Assembly (NCBI GenBank): GCA_963691705.1
Contig: OY829541.1
Span: 54,855,931-54,919,930, forward strand
Length of the DNA: 64,000 nucleotides
From: Viola odorata
Lineage: Eukaryota; Streptophyta; Magnoliopsida; Malpighiales; Violaceae
Direction: 5' to 3'
This document shows positions 57,637 through 64,000 of this stretch, piece by piece (the stretch's first letter is position 1; each line of letters begins with the position of its first letter). The notes below the pieces were generated by a model. That model ran no database searches, had not been told where the DNA came from, and was given only the letters and a program-made list of their open reading frames with translations. Both the position numbers and the translations under genes were made by a program.

Positions 57637-59290
57637 CTAGTCCTTCTTGATGGTAGCTGCTTCAAGAGTAGGAGTTATATGTACTGGAGTTTCTGGAATT
57701 ACCTCAACTTCTGCTTCAATTTGGTCTGATATAGGTGTATCCGATTTCTTCGTTCCCAGCCCTGGGGTCTCTGTGCCACTCCTCAACGTCATAGCTGAGA
57801 CGTTGTGCTTTGGGTTATCTACTATTGATGCTGGTAACCTTGCTCCCTGCTCATTGCTGTTTATATTCAGTTGTGTAATCTGTTTCTCAACGTTTGAAAG
57901 AGACGCTTGAGTCGCTTTCATAAACTGGCTAAGAGTTTCCTTTATTCCATCCACTGTTGTTGCAAGTGGCTGTTAGGGAATGGGATTTTGGGGAGCATTG
58001 GGTCTGGGCACGAAGTTTTGTAAGTTCATGGGAGGAGGAGGTATTTGATTTGGGTAGGATTGGTTCTGGCTGTAGTTTGGCTGACAAATGGTGTTGGAAT
58101 TCGTATTTTCCTTCCAACCTGGGTTGTTATTGTATTGATTAGGATTGAATCTTGGCTTGTGAGGTGGGAACCTTCCATATTGTTGATTGTATTGATTTGC
58201 TGCACTGACTTCTTCGGGTGTTCCAGTAACTAGCAAGCATTGATCCGAAGAATGTCCTTGCTGGCAGCATAAACCGCATGAGAGGTTGAATTTGTTGTAC
58301 ATGAACCTGTTGACCTGCTTGGAGACTATCTAAACGGTTAGAAATCTCAGTAAATTTCTGCTCAAAGAAAGATACATTACCTGTACTCGTGCCTCTGTCA
58401 GCTGGTCCATTTTGGTAGCAATTTTCTACCAGTGTCTGGAGTAGATTGTTGGCTTTTGTCAAAGTGCAATCCTGTAGGGCACCTCCTGCTTCTCCATCTA
58501 ACATCACCTTGTCCCTATGGATCATACCATCGTAGAAGTACTGGATCAAATTTTGATCCGAGACTCCATGATTCGGGCAGATCTCTTGTAGGTCTTTATA
58601 ACGTTGGTAGTACTCTCCAAAATCCTCGCTCGGATCCTGGTGAATGGATACGATGTTCTTTCTGGCATTTCCAGCCTTGGTGGAAGACCAATATTTATTC
58701 AGGAACACTGTCAACATTTGGGGCCATGTTGTGATAGAGTTGTGCTGCAAACTTAGAAACCAGTTCCTAGCCTTGTCCTCAAGAGTCCAAGGAAAAGCTC
58801 TAAGTTTGGCTCTGTTGATATCCACCCTAGGTGGTTTGAGGGTTTCACACTCCCAATGGAGGCTTTGAAGGTGTTTAAACGGGTTCTCACTTGGCAAGCC
58901 ATAGAATTTCTTAAGGTTGTGAAAAGTATTGGGTTTTAAATTCCAATCATTTTCAGCTGGTGGGTATTGGATACAGAAATAGGTATCTGGGGGAGGTCCA
59001 TCATTGTGATACTGCCTAAGAGTCTGCTCAGGCGGTGGTGGTGGCGGTGGAATATTGTCCTCTTGATTTGGATTGGGGTTTTCCATTTCTGGTTGGTCTG
59101 GGACAGGGTTGTTTCTAGGTGCGAAGGATGAACCTTCTCCCTGGTCTGGGATAGGGTTGAACGAGTGCGATTGCTCAAAGCTTACTTCTGGCTCAGACCT
59201 CTGTCTCTTGGTGCGCTTCCGATATTGTGTTTCCTCACGTGTAATTTCTAGGTTGTATTGGATTAATGGCTCACCGGAAGACCTGGTCAT
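57637..59290 (-). pseudogene. Element B gag, with frameshift and two stops
   Basis: Starts at ATG 59290 (MTRSSGEPLIQYN). The gag domain occupies the first 290 or so codons (NDWNLKPNTFHNLKKFYGLP, ARNWFLSLQHNSI, YFYDGMIHRDKVML). A frame change near 58270-58310 precedes the CX2CX4HX4C knuckle (CGLCCQQGHSSDQC). The resumed frame, shared with protease/RT, has stops at 57973-57975 and 57637-57639. Element B is therefore nonautonomous as it stands. Confidence 0.85.
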
Positions 59291-59324
59291 AAACAAACAA
59301 AGAAATTAATTTAATACCGTTGAA

Positions 59325-59342
59325 TCCCCGGCAACGGTGCCA
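59325..59342 (-). promoter_or_regulatory. Element B primer-binding site (tRNA-Asp type, one mismatch)
   Basis: The reverse complement is TGGCACCGTTGCCGGGGA; elements A and D have TGGCGCC at the start. It lies five nucleotides from the right LTR. Confidence 0.82.
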
Positions 59343-59347
59343 AAATT

Positions 59348-60750
59348 TGATGGGTGCCGAGACCGTCAAAATATATTAAAGTACAATTTACCATGCAAGT
59401 ATATAATTGAATTGCAGCAAGTGGTAAAAGGATCGTTCCTCAGAGATTCGGTGGATTAAAAGCAATTCTTTGTATTAAATTAAAGGGGTGGTAAATACCA
59501 ATATGGGTTGTTGGTTGGTTGCATATAAATTAGATTAACAGAAATAAACAAAACAGGATATGCAGTGGGTGATATTAATCAGTTGATAATGGCTTCCCAG
59601 TAAGGATTTCTTGTAGCTCATGATTTGATTAAGTTGATCATAGATGCAAAAGTGGTAAACACTAGACTTATAGGAAGGCTATAGAGACCAGGTATTGGTC
59701 ACCTAGATCTCCTACTTTCCTCCTACACAAGACTTCCAAAGAGACACTCTATTGGAAGTCCCTAATCATCCTAACAATCCTAAGAGACACTCTATAGGAT
59801 TTAATCAGGCCAATTGATAGACGCAGGGAAAGACCTAATCCCCGGCCTGGGATAGAGAATCGTGTCTATCCTATAAACCAGATCTGATTCTTCTTCTAGC
59901 TGTCACCAACTAGTTGCCTTCGTATTTCTCTTGGCAATGTAGACTCCAAAGCCGTCAGAAAAGACTGTAATCATCCAAACCTTATGTGAAGCTGATCAGA
60001 CTTTACTAAGAACAGGGACAAACTGTCATGCAAACAAGAAGAACAAGAATACAAGTATAGTGTGTGTGAAGTGCTATTTGATCTCACAACCTAGGAATCA
60101 TGGCGTCGAATCCTTACTAAGAAGAAGGCGTTTAGCCTATAATAGACATAACAATAATAATAATAATGAAACAATCATAAACTGAATCCGAATTATATTA
60201 AAGAGGGGAGAATAAGTTTAAGCGGTAACAATGGTAGAAAATTCGAGAGAGAAGAGATGAACCTCTTCTCCTCAGCAGCAGCTTTAAATACCAAAAACCT
60301 ATCTCTGGTTTGAAATTCAAAAGACGAAGAGAAGATAGAAATCTAAATATGCGGGATTGTTTGTTTAAATACAAAAAGAGGGGATCGATTAGTTCTAATC
60401 GATCAAGGAGTTCTATTCACAGCTGAACTTCGTTTCTTCCTGAAGACTCCAACTGGAATACTTCAATTCCGCTCATGGCCCATGGATAAATCTCGCGGCC
60501 CAGCTAGCTTTTTAAGTCAGTTGACTCTGGTCAACGCTTCTAGTTTCTTTCCTTATCCCAGGTCTGGGATAGAATAGCTCTACGACCATCAAAACAGCTC
60601 TGATAAAGGCTCTTCTGACTCCTTTTGAATAATTCTGCTTCTCAGCAGCATATCTGTGGAAAAGGAGAGAAAAGCCAGCATTTAGCAATATCATCATCCC
60701 AAAATAGAAGTGAAAAGATGATGAAAAGATGACATTTAAGCGCTTTATCA
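59348..60750 (-). repeat. Element B right LTR (5' LTR in element sense)
   Basis: 1403 bp, complete, from TGATGGGTGCC to CGCTTTATCA. It pairs with 20152-20326 plus 48874-50096. Confidence 0.93.
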
Positions 60751-61000
60751 TAAATCCTGTTTTGCAGTTCATAAATCCTGTTTTGCAGTTGATGTAAACC
60801 AGTTATGTAAATTCAGATAATTCCCCTGTGTTGCAGTTGTTGTAAAGCATTTAAATCCCCTGCTTTGCATATGCGTTAACTAGTTACGTACATTCATATA
60901 AATCCCCTGTTTTTCATTTATTATAAACCATAAATGTTCAATTCAGATAAATCCCCTGTTTTAAAGTTGTTTTAGACCAGACATGAACTTAATGACTCTT
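60751..61000. repeat. Degenerate tandem repeat around TAAATCCCCTGTTTTGCAG
   Basis: About six units of variable length (21 to about 65 bp), each with TAAATCC(CC)TGTTTTGCAG-like sequence and most with GTTGTAAACCAG-like sequence and ATTCAGAT. The first unit overlaps the element B target duplication, so the repeat predates B. Confidence 0.65.
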
Positions 61001-61138
61001 CCCCTGTTTTGCAAACACAGATGATAAACGTAAAAGTAAGTGCACAACAAGGACATGGAGATGTGGTATCACAAACTGGTACTCCAATTTATTAAAATTG
61101 AAAGGCTGGTACATAGGAATTCTTAATGGTTACAACAC

Positions 61139-61501
61139 TCATTCATTTTTTAGAATCGCTGGGATTTTGTTACCATAACTGTCCAAAGCACTCTGTGCCA
61201 GCGTTGCAATATTGATGACGGCTTCTAAGCTCTCATTCTTTGCTTCAAGGAGTAGAATGGCTGCCTCCAGATGCACAAGACATTGGCCAACTGTGTCAAC
61301 AATAACAATACCATCATTGGCATGATATTGCTGTTGTGCATGGTTCTTGATCATCCTTAGCCTAGCAGCATGGCCATTAAGTCTTTGGATGTCATGGTTT
61401 GTTGCCTCCAACCTCCGATTAGCCTCCTCAATCTCTGCCTTAATGTGGCCGCCGACAACCCCCCCACCTGCAAGGAAACTCTCTGCCTCTCTTGCATCCA
61501 T
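61139..61501 (-). CDS. Small helical protein, member of a head-to-head paralogue pair
   Basis: 120 residues from ATG 61501 (MDAREAESFLAGG). The open frame extends 36 codons upstream without another ATG. The TATATAAA box on the minus strand (about 61618-61625) and the length of the partner gene support 61501. The protein is mostly helical with charged coiled-coil-like segments (IKAEIEEANRRLEATNHDIQ, LLLEAKNESLEAV) and ends KIPAILKNE. It aligns along its whole length with the divergent neighbour at 62126 (shared REA, IQR, LEAK, K-I/L-PAI-x-K). There is no signal peptide and no family I recognise. Confidence 0.65.
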   Translation of the reverse strand: MDAREAESFLAGGGVVGGHIKAEIEEANRRLEATNHDIQRLNGHAARLRMIKNHAQQQYHANDGIVIVDTVGQCLVHLEAAILLLEAKNESLEAVINIATLAQSALDSYGNKIPAILKNE

Positions 61502-62125
61502 AGGAAACAACAAAGAAGAAATTAAATAATGTAGAGAATAACTAGAACAAACAAAACTAAATGAAGCAGCAGAGATGGGCAGAAATGGTATAAAGAAACA
61601 AGGATACAAGTGCTTGTTTATATAGAGGAGTTATGTCTCTTCTCGCAGGGATTAGGGTTGCAACGTTTCCTTGGAACGATCCAACTGGTAACGGCTGCTG
61701 AAGGAATCCCAAAAGAAATAGAAAACCTAAAAAATTATTTATGAAAAATAGCAAATATATTGGCATGTGTGTTTGAATTGCACAAGGAAAGAAAAGTAAA
61801 AGCTGCATGTCAAGGCCGGGAATCTCTCAGTCTACCTTACCCTATTTAATTGGTGTGTACACCACGGTGGCTTTTCAGAGTCACGTTCATTCAACAACGT
61901 TTCAACACACTTTCCAACTTCCTCTGCCTCCTCTGCTTCCCTTGCCGATATTTCACTCAATCACCACGTCTCTTTAGGTTTTGTTGTTGGTCACGGACTC
62001 AACAGGTTCTTCCTCTCTATAAAAAGCATACCATTCATTGATTCATCACACCATCAAACAATTGCTTATCTCACAAAAACTAGAACTTACCTCTGTTTCA
62101 CCTATTCTCCTCCAAGGGTATAACC
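61502..62125. promoter_or_regulatory. Bidirectional promoter region of the paralogue pair
   Basis: A 624-bp divergent intergenic region with one TATA box toward each gene: minus-strand TATATAAA near 61618-61625 and plus-strand TATAAAA at 62018-62024. No other regulatory site is claimed. Confidence 0.55.
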
Positions 62126-62494
62126 ATGAATCCTCGTGAGGCATCCAACATCCTAAGCCTCGCTAGTGCTGTTGGCACTGCCCTGCACAAGGAAATGACT
62201 GATGTGGAGAACATGTTGATCTCCACAGATGAACAGATTCAGAGAGTTGCTGTTATAACTGGGAGGCTTAAGCAAGTTAGGACTGACGTACTCAACTATT
62301 ATGATGAAGAAGGAATGGATGTAGAGGAATTCATCCTCACCATTGGCCATGCCCTTCGTCCACTGGCCAAAACCAAGTGCAGGTTGGAGGCCAAAAGAGA
62401 CAATTTGAGGCTGGTCCTTGACAACCTTAATGCTGCAGTGAGGGCATCAAACAGGTTTGCAAACAAGCTTCCTGCAATTCCTAAGATGGGTTAA
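62126..62494 (+). CDS. Small helical protein, divergent partner gene
   Basis: 122 residues from ATG 62126 (MNPREASNILSLASAVG), ending KLPAIPKMG. It is largely helical, intronless and uninterrupted. It has the same length and collinear motifs as the 61139-61501 product (REA near the start, IQR at about 37-39, LEAK at about 89-92, terminal PAI-x-K), but overall identity is low, so the duplication is old. It is transcribed away from its partner. The function is unknown. Both genes being open despite their age argues for selection. Confidence 0.68.
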   Translation: MNPREASNILSLASAVGTALHKEMTDVENMLISTDEQIQRVAVITGRLKQVRTDVLNYYDEEGMDVEEFILTIGHALRPLAKTKCRLEAKRDNLRLVLDNLNAAVRASNRFANKLPAIPKMG

Positions 62495-62805
62495 ACTTCC
62501 TGTTATACAACTGATGCATCAATGAAATGAGGGTACTTATTTATGAGGGTTCTTGTTTTCCCTGTGTTTATTTATTTGTTTAACTCTTTTGGAACACATT
62601 AAAATACTTACAGAGGAAAAAAAACAAACACTTCATACGCATAACTAAAAACACTACATATTCACATTTAGAGTGACTGGACCAAATCCTATACAAGTCA
62701 AAAACAACATTGTGCAAATTCTGGCAACATAAATCCAAAAATTGCATGATCCAATTACCTCCAAATTGCAAAAAGATTAAACTTAAAAACACATAATTAC
62801 TTGAT

Positions 62806-63399
62806 TTAATGGAAACTTGGTACCAGGATGCGAAGCATGAGGATGAAAGTCCTCTCATCCACACCATGTGTAGATTGCCACCTACCAGTCGTTGGCAATT
62901 TGTTAAGGTCAAAATCCCTGTCTTCATGAACAATTCCTCTCACTGGTTTGTCTTCACCATCATCAGCAGGGGGTGACTGATTCAAATCAAACCCTATGCT
63001 TTCATGAACAATCTGAGGAAGAGGGCAAATTTCCACTTCGGGTAGTTCATTTAGATCGAACTCGAAATGGGGTTTTTCCTTCCTCGTCCTTTTGACTCCA
63101 TTGGCGATAACAGAACCCCTTCGAAGCAACAGAGTGCTGCCTTTTTCCTCCGAATCGGACAACCCAGTAGACGAATCATACTCACTCACCTTTACCACCG
63201 AAGTCTCTTCTTACCCACCCACATCCTCCAACAACGTGTTGTCCTTCTCATCTCTCTCATACGTGTCTTCGACGATCTTGTCGGAAATGGATTTTTCTTC
63301 GGCGGACATAACCATTTCTTCGTCGGCGACCGCCACCGAGTCTGGCACGATCATATTGTCGTTGACGTCGAACTCACAATAGCTGTCATACTGCGAATC
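62806..63399 (-). pseudogene. DLN/EAR-motif protein, probable broken gene or last exon
   Basis: A splice acceptor (TTTTCAG) ends at 63400; the exon from 63399 opens an acidic reading frame (DSQYDSYCEFDVND). In that frame there is a TAA at 63211-63213. Beyond it the frame continues to 62806 with a basic patch (KRTRKEK) and three motifs, FDLNELP, FDLNQSP and FDLNKLP, spaced about 20-25 residues apart. DLN-type motifs are plant repression (EAR) motifs that recruit TOPLESS-like corepressors. There is no DNA-binding domain in view. It may be a pseudogene, or the TAA may lie in an intron beginning at GTAAGA. Some plant mariner transposases also have DLN motifs near the N-terminus, so a mariner origin is possible. 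Confidence 0.45.
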
Positions 63400-63703
63400 C
63401 TGAAAATAAACTCCCTACATTTTGCATAAGCAAGAGAAAACAGAAACGAGAGAGAAGGAGAACTTAGAGAGGATGGAAGTGAGAGGTCTGTACCCTCTGG
63501 CTCAATAGAATGAATGAAAATTTTGAATTGGCGCTCAGGGATTTCATTCAACTTTCCTTTCCCCCCTAGCCCTTGGTTGACATGTAGTTTTCTCCACAGA
63601 CGACGCGTCGCACGAGGGTTAGAAACGTCAAAGCACAGGTTGGGACGACACAGTTAACCAAGGCGACAACTAATGAGGGAATGGCGTTTTTGGAGTAGAA
63701 CGA

Positions 63704-63724
63704 CACATATTTAGACGGAGGGAG
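63704..63724. mobile_element. Isolated Stowaway/mariner-type terminus
   Basis: The reverse complement reads CTCCCTCCGTCTAAATATGT, flanked by TA (63725-63726). No partner terminus is found nearby to the left. It may be a MITE remnant or the far end of the outer mariner that starts near 10634. Confidence 0.5.
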
Positions 63725-63726
63725 TA

Positions 63727-64000
63727 AGAGCAATGCTGCAAATTAACTCAAGTATGAGGTTCGAGTTTAAATCTAAAAAATAACATAATTTATATTAAAA
63801 GAACCATTTTATCATGTTTAAATAAAATGAAAGTCTCTTATATGAGTAGAAAAGACTCGGTTATGCTATGAGACTTATTCTATTAACAAAAATCGAATTG
63901 TTAACTTAATTTTTTACCACAATTTACACTGTTAGACGGTGGTTTGATATTATTATAACATTTCTACTAGATTATCTTGACTAAGTATTATTTTGAATTA
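63727..64000. other. AT-rich flank
   Basis: Nothing recognisable. Confidence 0.4.

Larger units (their letters stand above)
20152..60750 (-). mobile_element. Element B: Athila-lineage Ty3/gypsy element carrying nested C and D
   Basis: It starts TGATGGGTGCC, ends CGCTTTATCA and is flanked by exact TAAAT duplications (20147-20151 and 60751-60755). The primer site beside the right LTR and all its genes are on the minus strand. Without element C and its duplication its own length is about 12.05 kb. Gene order in its sense is gag, protease, RT, RNase H, integrase, then the Athila-type extra ORF. Several frame lesions make it defective. Confidence 0.92.

Noticed and set aside
47796..62494. Homology between antisense gene 4 of C and the 61-62.5 kb paralogues
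   Set aside because: Similar size and helical character, but no collinear motif block beyond what small coiled coils share.

Overview
This window is nuclear DNA from a eudicot plant. The evidence is spliced plant genes (an E2 ubiquitin-conjugating enzyme with GT-AG introns and a cytokinin-response-factor type AP2/ERF protein), plant TATA boxes, MITEs, and plant-specific Athila and Tat lineages of Ty3/gypsy LTR retrotransposons. The species cannot be named from the sequence.

Layout. 1-10.6 kb is a gene-bearing flank. It holds the last three exons of a UBC8/UBC10-like E2 gene (527-1782), a hAT-type nonautonomous element with 8-bp target duplication (2586-3211), a second TIR element (3256-3859), an intronless CRF/ERF transcription factor (5182-6174), a Stowaway MITE (7675-7927) and a possible tRNA-derived SINE near 9.03 kb.

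10.6-60.75 kb is one nested transposon stack that can be resolved base by base. The outer layer is a decayed mariner-like transposase gene (11041-12440, continuing at 19412-19618). It was hit twice: by element A (12441-19406, minus, nonautonomous Athila-like, TSD ATGCA) and, downstream of its stop codon, by element B (20152-60750, minus, Athila lineage, TSD TAAAT). Element C (20327-48868, plus, Tat lineage, TSD GTTGC) sits inside the left LTR of B. Element D (27861-41056, plus, Athila lineage, TSD AAGCC) sits inside the 3' region of C. Every LTR element starts TG, ends CA and has an exact 5-bp duplication. D is almost intact (one in-frame stop, LTRs differing at about eight sites in 1604). C has one stop in integrase. 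B has frameshifts and stops.

Elements A, B and D use the tRNA-Asp type primer site. Each carries two copies of a stem-loop plus GTGTGGGG module, one next to the 3' LTR and one 0.9-1.6 kb upstream. Between integrase and the 3' LTR, element C carries a bank of antisense genes: two tandem, intron-containing paralogues of the putative gypsy-type transposon domain family and two small unknown genes, three of the four with a TATA-like box upstream. Each element family is also peppered with its own short motif, in coding and noncoding DNA alike.

60.75-64 kb is again low-copy-looking sequence. It has a degenerate tandem repeat, a head-to-head pair of diverged paralogues encoding about 120-residue helical proteins, a minus-strand gene remnant with three DLN/EAR-type motifs, and an isolated Stowaway/mariner-like terminus near 63.72 kb. 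If that terminus pairs with the degenerate one near 10.63 kb, these genes would lie inside the outer mariner.
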